Assembly: GCA_914767715.1 (NCBI GenBank)
Contig: OU612072.1
Span: 12,526,001-12,586,000, forward strand
From: Membranipora membranacea
Lineage: Eukaryota; Bryozoa; Gymnolaemata; Cheilostomatida; Membraniporidae
Direction: 5' to 3'
Length of the DNA stretch: 60,000 nucleotides
In this document: positions 48,701 to 60,000 of the stretch, piece by piece
Position numbering within the stretch: position 1 is the stretch's first letter
Layout: each line of letters starts with the position of its first letter
The notes under the pieces: generated by a model
Database searches by the model: none
Seen by the model: the letters and a program-made list of their open reading frames with translations, nothing else
What the model was told of the DNA's origin: nothing
Made by a program: the position numbers and the translations under genes

Positions 48701-51700
48701 CAACAGTTATATGCGTTACGCTTTGTCTTTCATTACACTTACAAGGGAAGAACACTGTGCTGTGCTGCTATTAAAATGAATTGCTCCCTCTTTGTTCACA
48801 CTTCCTTGCCTGGAGCTGCATGCACACAGTAAGAAAATTGTGAGCAAACTATATTTTGCTGTAAAGATCAGTAAAGAGCTATGTCATCAAGATGCAGTAA
48901 GCTTCCCAGTGCCTGGCACCTGATGTAACTGTCTCAAAATCATCGACAGTGGCACACTTATGAGCATGGTTTATGATGAATTTTATATCTTGCAACACGT
49001 TCTAAACAATTACCTATTATTCTGAGTGGCCTAATATAACATTAGCAATCAGGGCAGCCTTGCAGTGGCTAATCAAGTGTTTGCCGAATCCCAAAATGTG
49101 AGCAAGTGTGGTTCAGTATAAAACCATTATCAATGTTCTGGGTAATTGGGTATTTAAACAACAAAAACAACAACAATTTAAGGTAGAAAAAGTTAGTTTA
49201 TCTCTATAGGTTATAACCTGGCTCAAACAATCTTTAGTATTTAATAAAACAATTCAAAAACTTTCATCATTATGGTGTGGTATATAATCAGTGTCTGTCA
49301 AATTGGGATCTTTGTCTTCATCGATAACACTAGAGTGAAATCTTCAGTCACTGCTTCAAAATAATAGTAATGCACTTTTGGAAGCAGAGCGGGTGACTTA
49401 GTATGAGATCTGAGATAAGCTAGCAGTACACTGCGAAGCTTAGCTTTCTACAGCTACTTACATTTAAAGCAGACAAAAATCCACCCATTGAGTGACGCTA
49501 CATATACAACAACACAACAAACTTAGCTTTAGCACAGGATTAGTGAATTGAAACGAAAGTTGATCGAAAACAAAGTTGCTTCTCTTTGTGCTGAGGTAAG
49601 GCAACTCAAACCTCAAACAGAGATCTGAATTTGCGGTCGCTGTTACGACAAGGAATCGTACTCAATGTGTACACATTTTTGAGCAAGGGCAAAACATGGT
49701 TTGATAAACAGATAAAGCTTACTCGATTGTCAGCATATAAAGGGGAACCTATGCATTGCGTCACTCTTGTACATACATATATTTTTCATCAAACAATGTC
49801 GGATAATCACCACTCAATCATCAAGTTTTAAATAATCATATATCAATCGAAAAGTATAGAATTATACCTTGGGTGCCTGTTCTTCTCCGGTAGTGCCTGG
49901 TGGCTGAGCCAGAGCCTCTAACAGTGTGTCTGTTTGTCCGAAGGCATAGTTCAGCTGTGCTTCTGCCATCTCAACCCATAACCCTGCAAGAAAAGATGGC
50001 CGAGCATGTGATCATGGTCTCATGGAAGCAATCAACTAAAATTTATGCAACTTAAAATTGTCTCCATCTTACAACTCTGATGAAGATGCGCCACAAATCA
50101 TAATATGGTGTATGCATTTGTTTTGGGTCTATGAGCCAGGAGATGTATCGACCTTAGAGAATCATGGTGCAATTCATAACACAACTTGGGTAGGTAGAAA
50201 TGCCACTGCAAAACTGAGACCTTAGTTGGTAGGTGGATCAAGTTTGATCCAGTGGCGCCTCCAACTATTTTGTATGTGATGTATACACTAGGGGCGCCGT
50301 GAGTTGTAGTCTGCTCAAGTTGAGAGCATCAAGATTTAAAATGATCTTTACAACAACTCACTTGATGGGTTGTAATCTTTCCCTAGAAGATGTACAATCT
50401 TGAGTCTCTCTTTCCTCAGTTTATCGAGAGCGTCCATATCCACATCACTCTGTTCATCTCTTACTGTAGAGGAAGTACTGATAACACTCAGAGAAGAGCT
50501 GGCTCCATCTCTTGGGGACAGGATCGTCCTAAAATAATGAATTAAATATTAGTTTTGAGGGCAGGAGAGAGAACATCGCAACATTATAATATAACTTAGC
50601 CAATCACGAAGAGTTAACATAATGGGTATGGGTGTAGATCTCTTCCCCATCCCTCCCTTGGGGGGGGGGAGAGCTGGTATCCCTATAGAGAATTCATGCA
50701 AGAAGAGAAACTCTTACATAACTAACATAACCCTAAGCGATTTCCTGAATTTAGCATGCATTGATTATTTTGTAATCTTCAAAATGTCAGTCAGTTCTGA
50801 TAGTATTTTACACAAATGGCGGTATTAAACTTTATTGGAGTTCAGCTCATATTGTGGTGAGATTTAAATATTTACCCACTAACTCAACCTGTTGTTTTTC
50901 TATCATATTCATTCATTCTCAAGTTCTTACCATAGTTTTACTAGAGGTATGAGAAACTCCTAGCTATGAATGAATTGGACTCACTGGCTAATTGAAGAAC
51001 AAATTTTTGTGTTTGAGACGATTTATTTATCTCGCTTTGCACACTCACCTCTCGATGACGTAGTCATGACCAGCTGGTATATCTCTGGTACTCGTAGGGG
51101 TGGATGTAACAGGGGGTCTACTATCAGTACTGCCTGGTGATCCTGTCCCTCCAGCAGCACCAGCACCACTGCCGTACCTGGCAAGAGTAGCATCTACAGA
51201 ATTCAGTAACTCCTGCATCTTCTCTCGTCTGGAGGATGGAGTTCTACAACAACAGGAAATATGTTTGTAGTAATGAGACAATAAAATGATATGATAAGAA
51301 AACATATATAAAATGCATGATAATATCACTTGATTCACAAAAAGTTTCCAGGTAGTATGCAGCACCATGTAAACATTACCGGGTTTAATTTCTCAAATCC
51401 CCCTACTGATACATATAAGTTTTACTCCCATTACCTTAGAGAATTTGCAATGGTTTTATAGAGATAGGACATATATAGAGTAATAACATATCCCTTTATA
51501 TGGTGATACAGTAAATGTAGAACGTGTCATATTATATACTATATAGTGTATCTGAGTCAAAAAGAATTTGAAATGTCATTGAAAGGTTTCGTCCAAATGA
51601 CCTCATCTCATACCTTGATCTGGGTGTGCTAGCCATACTACTGCTTGGTCTGGACTGCTGCTGCTGAGGTTGGTTTATAGAGCCATGGCTGCCTATAGTT

Positions 51701-54700
51701 AGTAGGCCGGCTCCATCAGCAAGTGATGACTGAGAGGGTGAGTGCTGGAGCTGTGATATATCTATACTCAGCGTATCCTCATTCACAGGGACAGCCTACA
51801 AGCAGACAAGGGAATGTGAAGACTTTTCATAGAAATTCATACAGATCAAGCAGGAATTATTATTTAATTTTTTCAGCTTCAGCAGTGAGTTAGTTCTGAG
51901 ATAAAAAGTTACAAAATTGTTAGTTTTGTCAAGCCCAATTAGTAGTTTAAGCTTCAAAAAGGAAGCTGTGAGTTAAAATTGGACAATCTATGGTAGACAA
52001 ATATATAGGATAATATAATGCTTAACAGGGAGGAAGTAAGAAAACTATAAGTATTCGATACTAACTAAGGTAAAGGCAGACTCAGGAGTCGGGGTTTGAG
52101 CACCCCTGTCTCTCTCAATAGAACTATCCGCTCCTGATGTCCCCTCTTCCCTATCCGCAGAACTATCCACCCCTGAGATGTCAGTGGTATTGACAACTGA
52201 GTCAGGTGTCCTACTGCTAACAGGTGTCCTGCTGCTGACAGGTGACTGTTCACTGACAGCTGGTGATGGTCCAGTAATGAGAGCCCACTCTAGATCATGT
52301 GACTCATGAGCTGGGTCACGTGACATCTCAGGTGAGTGATTATTAGTTGACAGCTGGTCATGTGATCGATTGGTTGAAGGTGACTTTTGCGAGGCCGAGT
52401 TGTCTCTCCTTGGAGTGAGAGCGCCACCTGGTGTCAGAGGAGCTGGAGTGCTGCTTGCAGAATGAATGAGCTCCATCTTACGGCGCCTCATTTCTTCAGC
52501 GCGCCTTATAAGGCGATCTATTTGCTCCAGTTCTAACTCCATTGTGGATAGGCTTGGATCTGTGGCTACAAAGTTTGGCAGGTGAATTAGATAACCAGAC
52601 AGTCAGTTCAACCAGCTGAGTCAAAACACAAGGCATTGGAAAATTTTCAGACCCCTTAATTTTAAACAGCAAGGGAACACTATAAAACATACTTGACATG
52701 AAAAATGTCACAGGGATATTGTTTTCTAAACATTTCACAGCGAATAAAACATTGCTCTAGTAAGAATCGGGCATCTGTGAATTCTCACATGATTTCAAAC
52801 TTACAAGCGACAGCAGCGTTTACAAGGTCCTGATTGGTTCTTATAGCAGCGTCATACAGAGGTAGTCTCTCCATACCCCACAATGATCCACCTGTCTGTA
52901 CTGAGGTCTGCACTGGGTTAGAGGCAGGTAGCATATCCAGTATATCCTGTAAAAGATACCAGTAGATATCAATGTAAAAGCTTACCTCAATAAGATTAGA
53001 GTTTGCATGCTCAGATACTTATGTTATAAGATGGAGCATCTGCTGTTTGCTGCTATATTTTGACAGATGAAGGTAACTGAATCGCTTATGTGGTCTGTCT
53101 ATCAACCCGAACAACCTACTGACTACGACCATAACAATGGGAAACACATCGCTTCCTTATGTACAGAAAAAAAACTACCAAAGAATTTAAGGTTCAAACT
53201 AGGACGACCTAAATCATGACATTACACAGAGCAAAGTATAAGCGAGGTTGGTTGCAAAGCTGACATGCAAGGTTATTACACCTGAATCCCACCCATTTAT
53301 CTAAAAGTAACATGCATGTACCTCAGCAGGATTAATGAGCCATTTGAGTATTATGTTTTATAAGGAGATGAGACAGGAAAATGCTAAAGTGACAAATATT
53401 GGTAAACTGACATTCAGCCCCAACAAGGTGGTAGCCCATTGGAGTTGATTTGAAAGATTTCTTGTTCAGTGTGCAATTATTGAAGGTCCTGGGTTTGAAT
53501 CCCTTTGTAGTTCACCGAATACCCGCAATCTTTAGACTTGGATATTCCTAGATCTGTGCACACCTTTTCATTGCCAAGTATTCAGGCCATTGACGGACTT
53601 CATATTAACCAGTAGATGAGGTTTACATCTGATACCATTATAGGGGACTTCTTGATCTTATAAAATTTACAAAGCCAGAGCCATGCATTGGTTGGAAGAA
53701 GAGTTTTAAAAATATTACTATCAAATAAAATTCACTTACAAATATTTCCTCATCTGAAGTGAGTGATGACTGTAACATTTAGGAAACAGGATGAATGCAG
53801 GAATACACAATATGATGGTCTGTGGTGAACCATGACTGTGTACTAGGAGTACTGCAAAGCGTAATTAAACTTTACAGGCTTTCTTGAATTGTGAGGGTAG
53901 TCAGACAAATGGGTTGGAGTCATTTTAACTCCTGCAAGAACAATCGAGTCTGGGCACCAAATGTAACAAAGCTCTGACAATTCAGATTCAAAGAAAGAAA
54001 ACTATTAATCACCTGTATGGAGGTAGTGCTCTGTTTCTTAGCAAGCCCTTTACCGATAGTACCAAGCTTAGAGGCGCTGTCAGCAGCGCTGCTTCTATCT
54101 GCTCCTCTCCGGTTGACTGCCTTCTTTTTCACCACCCCAGAAGTAGACTTCAGATCTGTAGTCGAGGTCTGCATGTCAAAACTGAGTATGCGATGATCAG
54201 CAGCTGCACTGGATTGTTTGGTCTCATCCTGCTAAACAAATTCGCATTTATATTTGTGACAATAAGGGAATAATACTCGGTTCTTACTACGATTATTACT
54301 CTAGGCCAATAGAGTTATCCCCCCACTTACAATAAGAAGACAATTACTGAAATCATACAGGAAATTGAAGGGTTCAAGGACATCATTAAGGCTTCACACT
54401 TGATTTTTTAGATATATTCTTCTGGGGCAAAGGGCTATAGTTTGGTAGTCTGCGATTGGAGTGAAATTCCTTTGCAATCATTGACATGATATAATTTATA
54501 TCTCAATATCTTGCATGCACTGTGCTGTCTGGATGCTGGTGATACAAGAATTCCTTGATTAACAAATTATCAATTTGCACTCCTCCTAGATTGGTGGGAT
54601 CGTACATTTCTACAACTACTCACATCAGATGACGAGGAAAGATTATCAGTCATGGTGTTCATATCAAAAGTGAGACTCCCTCCGTGTGTAACTCGTTTGT

Positions 54701-57700
54701 CTTTAGTTAGCTTCCGGTAACTCTCGGATTTCTCTACAAGAGTATAAAGATAAGGATCAACTGTTGTGGATTCAGTGTTTCGGTCACTTAATTCAATAAT
54801 TAATCAATTTTATTATGAATTATTAATCTCAAGGTTTCCGTATAAATGTGACATAAACTAAAAAAATAATGAATTCAGATCTCCATAACACTGATTCCAC
54901 ATTCAGAAATAACTGAAGTACAAACGATTTTGCTCAAATATACTCAATAGGGGACGCCTAAGTGTTAACATTACACATTACCTAGTCAGATGAAAATTAA
55001 TATCAATTTTTATACCTCTGAGTGGTTTGAAGTGAACATCGGTTTGAGAAGCCCAATTTCTTGACAAAGGTCGGGATTCCTCATCGTCCCCTCCAACACA
55101 GGAATCCACAAATAGACTTGTAGCATCAGTTCCTGAGTCTACTAAGACTCCACTGAGAGCGTCAGTACTGGAGTCCCTAAAGAGTGGCATAGTGTCAGAT
55201 CCAACACCGCTGTCTACCATGAGGGTGGGTACTGTAGAGGTGCCTGCATTCTCCATCTCTATCAGAGGTTGATGTTTAGGCACTGAGGCTAAAAATAGAG
55301 AGTATTCGTTAGCAGTGGTAGCTTTCAATGCTAGTTAGTGGCCCATAACCATCAAGGGTTTGTTGGGAAATGTTTTAGTTGGCATTGCAGCCACAGAGGT
55401 TGGTTAAATTGGTATTAGGGGATTTCACCATATACATCAATTATGGGGCTGTTCAAAGTGTATTATCCACTCTTGGTTTAACTTCGAAATATTTGTATGG
55501 AGGTACAACTCTGCACGCTATGGTATTACATTTATTTGGAAAGACTTAGCTTGAGTACCAAAACTTGTTTGTTTAGTTGGTACAGTAACTCCACTACCAA
55601 CTACCAAAACAGCTTGGAACTCAAGCTATGAAAGACTGTGAACCAGAGTGAGTGCAGACAAACCATCAGATTTTTATCAGTACCCGGTCTTAAATCACAA
55701 CAACTTATCACTTACCAGTCTTACAACGAGATTTCTTTCCACCTATTAAGATATTTTCATTTTTCAATATTTTCATGTCTTAGTCAACTTCAAAAGCAAC
55801 TCAATCAAGGGTCGAGGGAACAAACTTGCAATCAAGACTATGTCTTTAAAATTTTGCACAACACTTTTCTCAACTTTCATATAATTTACAGATTATTTTC
55901 ACTCCTGCTCCTTTACTTTCGCTTTAGACAGGGCTCATCGCTAGTCAAATGTTGTTTTGATAGAACTTACCTCTCCTAGCGATGGTAGCCATATCTTTTC
56001 CGGCATAACTCCTCAATGAAGATGCCCAGTCCGCCGGAGCTGTGCCTTTAGTTGGCGACGTCGGTGACTTCTTTGATGGTGACGTCGCTGGCCGTGATGA
56101 TGATGAGCGCCTCCTAGTGGACGATGTGGATGATTTTCTGTGTAGAGCCGGGCTGGCGGGTGAGTTAGTTGGCGGAGCAGACTCAGGCCTACTCAGAGGC
56201 TTATTGTCAGTAGAATCACTGCCAGTTTTCTCAAACGAAGAGCTTCTGGGAGACTCGAGAGTGAGTGTCCTGTCAGTAACAGAATCATCACTCAGCCCAG
56301 TAGCACTGCTTTCTGACTTCAGTGGCATTTTAGTGCTTTTACTTGCAGGAACACATTCTGTTGTGGCTACAGTGTGTCGGCTCAGATTCAAGCTGGAGTT
56401 TGATGCTGCTATCTCTGTGGAGGCAATGATTTGCCTGCTCAGCTGTGGCATTGATGATGCTGGCGCTAACGACTCAGCTTTCTCTGGTAAGCACTCAGTA
56501 GTAACAACTGTTTCGCCACCAAAAGCGCTAACATCACCATTCATTGATGTGGCAGAGTCTACTCTAGCTTTATCTTCTTCGGGCACACATTCAGTAGTGA
56601 CGACGGTCTCACCGCCAAAACTAGCCAGAGGCGTTCTGGACTCACTAGATTTAACACTGTTTTCCTCACCAGCCGAATATATATGACGACCTGGTTGTGC
56701 ATTACCACCCTCAGCATGTTTGCCAAGTGCATCAACGAACACTAAGTCATCCCCTTGATCATCAGGGGTGCCCGGAGTAGGGGGTATCTCCCTAATGATT
56801 ATCATATCTCCTCTCACAGGGGTGGACGATGAGCCAGCACTACTGAGTGAAAGTTTGTTAAACGACTTGTCCTTCTTAATCGGTTGAATTTCTTCTTCGT
56901 CAACTGATGGCTCTCTAGCCCCATCCTCCTCATCATACAAGCTCTCAGCCTGCTGTTCGCAGAACTCAAACGTTGCCACAGGGGACACTCCCAGGGTGCC
57001 CTTCTTCTCAGTAGACTGCTTGGCTGGAGCCTCAGATTCAATCAAGGCATCTTCTAACGCAGCTGATGGCATTTCTTCGCCTTCCTCCGCTTCTTTACTC
57101 GCAATCAGCCACTCTTTGTTATTTTGCACTTGACCTTGAGGCGATGGGAGCTCCTTTACTTGCCCCGGCTCATCAGAGTGATTGATTTTAAGCCACTCTG
57201 AAACTTTGGAGCTTACAGATGGACTATGCTGACTGTATGGCGGTGGAGGTAGTGTAGCTCTCTCATCTGTGAATATTGTTAGTGGTTTATCTGATTCGCG
57301 CTTCTCAGCTTTCTCAGGCACGATTGTTTCAGTCACCGGTTGAAGTTCATTTGATGTTTCTGGTTCGACTGGGATGTCTTCAATATGCACAGCTGAGCCC
57401 TGTGTATCACTTGGTGATGGTTTTATTTTTCCAGCCTCATCATTAGTCTCAACTGACTTATCAGGTGGTGCAGATAGTGACTTGTCAGAAAGAGATTCCC
57501 TTGAGCCCTGGATAAAATAATAGATAATCAGTGAATACTATTTTATTCAAGGACAGTGTTGAATTATTCACATGCTAGCAATGCTGATGAACGTATAATT
57601 ATGTGTAACAAAACAACAAGCCAATCCATCATCATTGTCATTTTAAAGCTATATTTCAGTCAACCTGAGCATGTATATTGTATTCAAGAGCAGTGTCAAA

Positions 57701-59678
57701 TTATTCATAGGTCATCAGTGCTGATACATATATGAATAATGTGCTGCGAAGCCAGTTCTAACATGAATGACATCATGAAGCAGCCTTCGAGTAAATACCC
57801 GGCATTATTGTTAAAATCAGGTAGAAGTTCCACATGCAATCTATTTCATACCTTTGGACTAGTTCCGAGCAGCTGGTCCTTAGTGAAACCCTGTGCTCGA
57901 GCTTTCCTTGGTGTGTCTGGTTTAGCTGTAACTAAAAGAACACAAAATGCGTTTGAAGTATTTGCTGTGTTGGATATACCACTATTACAATTGAAATCTC
58001 ACAAAAAAACTCAAAATTCTCAAGTGTGAGTGAAATCGAATCCTAGGCTCAGCCCTTACCTCTCCTGTGACTTTTATTCTCCCAACTTTTCAGGTAGAAT
58101 ATCCACATGAGACTGAGTAGGCACCCTACGATAGTTTGAACAAATGTCCAATCCATCCTCGAGCAGCAAAATCAATATCAAACACTGCATTAAAATAGCT
58201 GGACAAATATTCACATGCTCTTGCCGCTTTGCTGCCAAATAGTCTTGAAATGAACGCTGACTCCCAAAGGCTCAAAGGCATCGAGTTTAATCTATACACT
58301 GATGTATTTTGCTACTACTTGTTATAATATTGACTTAATTTTGATACATGAAAACATAGATAGCAAATGGCCTAATGTTAAAAGTTGTTGTTTTATTGGT
58401 TTAGTTCAAACACAGCCATTATCGAAACCAAAATCTTATATGGTATGTCGCAGCATTTGAACACAAGTTTGATTAGAAATTATTCCTATTCAATGTTTAT
58501 GGATCATTGCCAAATATTATCATAGTTAGGTTACACAATTGAATGTCCCCGATAGTCTTTTCCTAAATTGACACATGATAAATGAATTGCCAATTTAGCC
58601 CTATCATAATTAGGCTTCAGTAGCTTATAAGATAGAACTATTTTAATCTAATGCTGCCAGGAAAGGCAGCATGAAAACTAATTGGCTAGGTTTCTTCCCA
58701 TTGAGAAACAATTGCTAATTATAGATTTAATATAAAACTTTGAATCCTGTGCATGCTTTGCACTCTAAGAAATATTTGCAGCTGCTAAATTATGTTCATG
58801 TTGGTAATGCATTGTGGGCATTTGAGGCAAAGATGTTAAAACATTTCAGCGCAATTGACAATGCTGTACAAATAGAGAAATGAAAGGAAAAAGTTGTGGC
58901 AAAACAAGAAACTTAGAGGCAACTTACCAAGTTCTGCAGGGTCAGTAATCTGATCTTCAGCACTTTGGCCAACCTACAAAATGTACAGAAAGTTTTGAGT
59001 AGTGAACTCCTTCAAACATAAACTGTTGTCAAGATATCTACATCAGGAGTTGTCTTCTTCTGATTAACAAGAAGGCAATTTCTTAACGTGCTTGATAGCG
59101 TAGTAGCACTCATGAAACAAATCCTATACACCTCTAGCCTAACCGCTCAAACTGGTAGTAAATTTCCATTCACAACCATGGTCAGAGTCTTAGCACTTTT
59201 TCACTTCATGCCTATCAAGATTTGTAAATGTCCATTAAAATCAAAATACTGGTTATCTAAGTTGTAGCAGCAGCAGTCTTACCTTGTCTTCCACTGCAGA
59301 AGGAGTCTTTGCTAACCCAGACGCAGTAGCAGAAGGAGTGACAGCCTTCACTGCCTCCAGATATCTACTAATAGCCTCATCTTCTGGTTTCTTCTCACCA
59401 AATATCAGAGTGTCGAGGTCCCTATCCAGATCACCTACATGTGCACTGGTAACAGCAGGGTTAGCAAAATGTGCACTGGTAGGAGCAGGGCTAACATGGT
59501 GTGCATCAGCAGTGGTAGAGCTATGATTTTGTACATCATCAGTAGCAGGGCTATCAGCTGACTCTGCTCCTGTCGTCTGATTGGCCGAGGAGGAGGATGG
59601 TAGAGGTGATCTGTGCTGCTGCTGTCGGAGAGAACTTGTTGAGATACTGGGCTCTGAGTGATGTCGAACCATCTCACT
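42595..59678 (-). CDS. Large Ser/Thr/Pro-rich protein, 3' 22 exons (5' end outside window)
   Basis: The exons in transcript order are 59283-59678, 58928-58973, 57852-57925, 55971-57507, 55016-55288, 54624-54733, 54013-54228, 53740-53769, 52805-52946, 52066-52565, 51614-51795, 51049-51243, 50362-50528, 49868-49983, 48525-48682, 48028-48045, 47282-47454, 46668-46853, 46008-46197, 45366-45628, 44738-44840 and 42595-42772. Every junction has a GT donor and an AG acceptor, and every phase agrees. The sum is 5253 nt, exactly 1751 codons including the stop. The protein is mostly low-complexity Ser/Thr/Pro/Glu. Short charged helical segments are at exon 10 (LEQIDRLIRRAEEMRRRK), exons 13-14, exon 15 (RRKTEQLEESKRQIEERI) and exon 17. 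A scaffold, cytoskeletal or centrosomal protein is a guess from composition. No catalytic domain is seen in this part. Confidence 0.82.
42929..43176 (+). mobile_element. tRNA-headed insertion with inverted ends
   Basis: The insertion is absent at the matching position of the pseudogene (about 23122-23125). Ends CACTATGGTTCCATG and CATGGAACCATTGTG are inverted with one mismatch. A tRNA-like segment at 43074-43160 has GTGGCTGAATGG (A box) and GGTTCAAGTCC (B box). A SINE origin with terminal inverted repeats is unusual. Confidence 0.6.
44018..44156. repeat. TGACTTGA-type degenerate tandem repeats
   Basis: This is the counterpart of 23905-24017 in the intact gene's last intron, somewhat longer. 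The open frame across it (repeated NDFTVNDLNVND) is a repeat by-product. Confidence 0.6.
45366..45628 (-). CDS. Large gene, Ser/Thr/Tyr-rich exon (intact copy)
   Basis: This 263-nt exon is open throughout, with STSPTRHLTSSSSG, then LPRYNPSTGTVNS and SGSRDYPVSPASNYYTPSS. It is the functional counterpart of the stop-bearing copy at 25867-26129. Confidence 0.82.
46008..46197 (-). CDS. Large gene, Arg/Ser-rich exon
   Basis: This 190-nt exon codes RRSPHRHLYTSPDRRHRDSS and ends EEDPIERLRQRLYG. A truncated copy of its 3' end is at 26457-26484. Confidence 0.8.
46668..46853 (-). CDS. Large gene, exon with REHLRRLTNVRKQ helix
   Basis: This 186-nt exon reads TPREHLRRLTNVRKQIVTE, then Ser/Pro-rich sequence ending NQQKQQK. 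The donor is GTGGGA. A GTT/AAC microsatellite lies just 3' in the intron (about 46595-46615). Confidence 0.75.
47282..47454 (-). CDS. Large gene, basic/acidic helical exon
   Basis: This 173-nt exon codes KTNMAKVRRKAEIEIFKLER, then DKLNDLSDSASVASVKTD. The donor is GTGAGT. Confidence 0.75.
48028..48045 (-). CDS. Large gene, 18-nt microexon
   Basis: CTCATCATCCGATGAAAA lies between TTTCAG and GTATGT. It joins AG upstream and G downstream to read SSSSDEKSSK. It keeps the frame and could be included or skipped. Confidence 0.65.
48525..48682 (-). CDS. Large gene, coiled-coil exon
   Basis: This 158-nt exon codes RLTSTEELVRRKTEQLEESK and RQIEERIQVLEDQAKAKK, a heptad-like coiled coil. The acceptor is TTTTAG and the donor GTATGT. 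Confidence 0.8.
49868..50528 (-). CDS. Large gene, two exons forming the most domain-like segment
   Basis: Exons 50362-50528 and 49868-49983 join as LDKLRKERLKIVHLLGKDYN, PSRLWVEMAEAQLNYAFGQT, then DTLLEAL. This is the least disordered part of the protein and looks like a short alpha-helical bundle. It is the best query for finding homologues. Splice phase is consistent (A plus GG makes an Arg codon). Confidence 0.78.
51049..51243 (-). CDS. Large gene, exon with short helix and Gly-rich run
   Basis: This 195-nt exon codes TPSSRREKMQELLNSVDATL, then a Gly/Ala run, and ends HDYVIER. The acceptor is TTGTAG and the donor GTGAGT. Confidence 0.78.
51614..51795 (-). CDS. Large gene, Gln/Ser-rich exon
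   Basis: This 182-nt exon reads AVPVNEDTLSIDISQLQHSP and later QPQQQQSRPSSS. It has a TTGTAG acceptor and a GTATGA donor. Confidence 0.75.
52066..52565 (-). CDS. Large gene, exon with charged helix and repeats
   Basis: This 500-nt exon has a GTAG acceptor and a GTTAGT donor. It starts with a helix (MELELEQIDRLIRRAEEMRR), then disordered Ser/Pro sequence with PVSSRTPVSSRTPDS and GVDSSADREEGTSGADSS repeats. Confidence 0.8.
53405..53600 (+). repeat. Possible tRNA-derived SINE in an intron
   Basis: AAGGTGGTAGCCCATTGG followed about 70 bases later by the B-box-like GGTTTGAATCC suggests a tRNA head. The rest is unassigned. Confidence 0.4.
53740..53769 (-). CDS. Large gene, 30-nt microexon
   Basis: Ten codons (SSLTSDEEIF) lie between a TTACAG acceptor and a perfect GTAAGT donor, phase 0 on both sides. 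It could be skipped without changing the frame. Confidence 0.65.
54013..54228 (-). CDS. Large gene, basic exon
   Basis: This 216-nt, phase-0 exon includes ILSFDMQTSTTD, which echoes LTFDMNTMTD of the preceding exon (54624-54733), and the basic stretch VVKKKAVNRRGADR. Confidence 0.72.
55016..55288 (-). CDS. Large gene, exon with DSG/VDSG repeats
   Basis: This 273-nt exon repeats VDSGVGSDT, VDSGTDAT and VDSCVGGDD, then WASQTDVHFKPLR. It has a TTTTAG acceptor and a GTATAA donor; the phase is consistent on both sides. Confidence 0.75.
55971..57507 (-). CDS. Large gene, 1537-nt disordered exon
   Basis: The longest exon is open throughout in one frame, with a TATCCAG acceptor and a GTAAGT donor. 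It is rich in Ser, Glu, Pro and Thr. Near the middle it has an internal repeat: the phrase GGETVVTTECVPE occurs, then GGETVVTTECLPE, then shorter variants ending TTECVPAS. The 3' end has Ser/Arg/Pro-rich, SPSKKSPTSP-like phosphorylatable sequence. Confidence 0.85.
59283..59678 (-). CDS. Large gene, first exon visible in window
   Basis: This 396-nt exon (132 codons, phase 0 at both ends) has a TTTCAG acceptor and a GTAAGA donor. It begins SEMVRHHSEPSIS and contains three repeats of an Ala-Asn-Pro-Ala-like unit (SAHFANPAVTSAHVGD). Its most ordered-looking part is DLDTLIFGEKKPEDEAISRY. Exons further 5' were not identified between 59679 and 60000. Confidence 0.75.
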
Positions 59679-60000
59679 CTGAAAACGCACAAACTGAATT
59701 AATAAGATCTGTAGAGACTAAGTGAGAAACATATGAACACATATAGAGGGATCGCACCATGAGATAAACCGAGCAACGAGAAGCAGTCATATGTAAGTTT
59801 TCCATAAACTTATTGTTCATCGAACAAAACCAGATTCGAGGGCACATAGCCACAAACTAGCTAATCCTGAGTTCTTACAGGGAAGCTTGTACATTGATAT
59901 AATTAAACAAACATTTTGAATTTGTGCTTGAAAGGGTAGCTGTGTCCATGCCTCACGCTCAGCCTGAGTCATGAGCACACACTCCTATACTGTGAGAAAC

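Noticed and set aside
56042-56686. 214-codon plus-strand frame
   Set aside because: It is the antisense shadow of the 1537-nt exon of the large gene, which has correct splice sites and phase.

Overview
The window is metazoan nuclear DNA, most likely from an invertebrate. It has small exons with GT/AG splice sites separated by AT-rich introns, and transposons typical of animals: a BEL/Pao retroelement, an RTE-like LINE, Harbinger-like, hAT-like and other inverted-repeat elements, and tRNA-headed SINEs. I cannot name the species. Almost no gene appears as a long open reading frame. The gene models below come from joining exons by splice sites and reading phase.

Left two thirds (1 to about 34 kb): a tandem array, all on the minus strand, of a small secreted cysteine-rich peptide gene. 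Intact copies are A (386-1600), B (13578-15404) and D (30042-31795); copy C (18947-20045) is broken. Each intact gene has a TATA box, a 14-nt coding first exon, a 62-nt signal-peptide exon and a 122-125-nt exon coding a six-cysteine domain. The spacing C-x5-C-x3-C-x12/13-C-x4-CC resembles beta-defensins and the C-terminal domain of big defensins, but the peptides are acidic and end in an invariant DLFG. Large duplicated blocks carry the array: 1-4.3 kb, 13.1-18.6 kb, 18.6-26.5 kb, 29.3-33.9 kb, with a related piece at 41.9-46.0 kb. Between copies A and B lie a decayed BEL/Pao integrase region and a secreted PAN/apple-like gene. The first intron of that gene holds a 5'-truncated LINE flanked by 17-bp target duplications.

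Right third (42.6 to 59.7 kb): the 3' part of one large minus-strand gene. Twenty-two exons fit together without a phase break (5253 nt, 1750 codons plus stop); its 5' end lies outside the window. The product is a Ser/Thr/Pro-rich, mostly disordered protein with short charged helical segments. I do not recognise the family. The terminal exon of this gene was copied along with the defensin-like units (18357-18534 and 22775-22952). A longer 3' copy (22775-26484) is a pseudogene with two stop codons. The peptide array therefore expanded by segmental duplication that repeatedly carried the tail of its upstream neighbour.

Middle (34.7 to 41.5 kb): the last two exons of another unrecognised minus-strand gene, a 694-bp foldback element, minisatellites and tandem perfect palindromes. 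At 26851-26866, inside DNA foreign to the surrounding duplication, there is an exact match to the animal histone-mRNA 3' stem-loop with no histone gene beside it.
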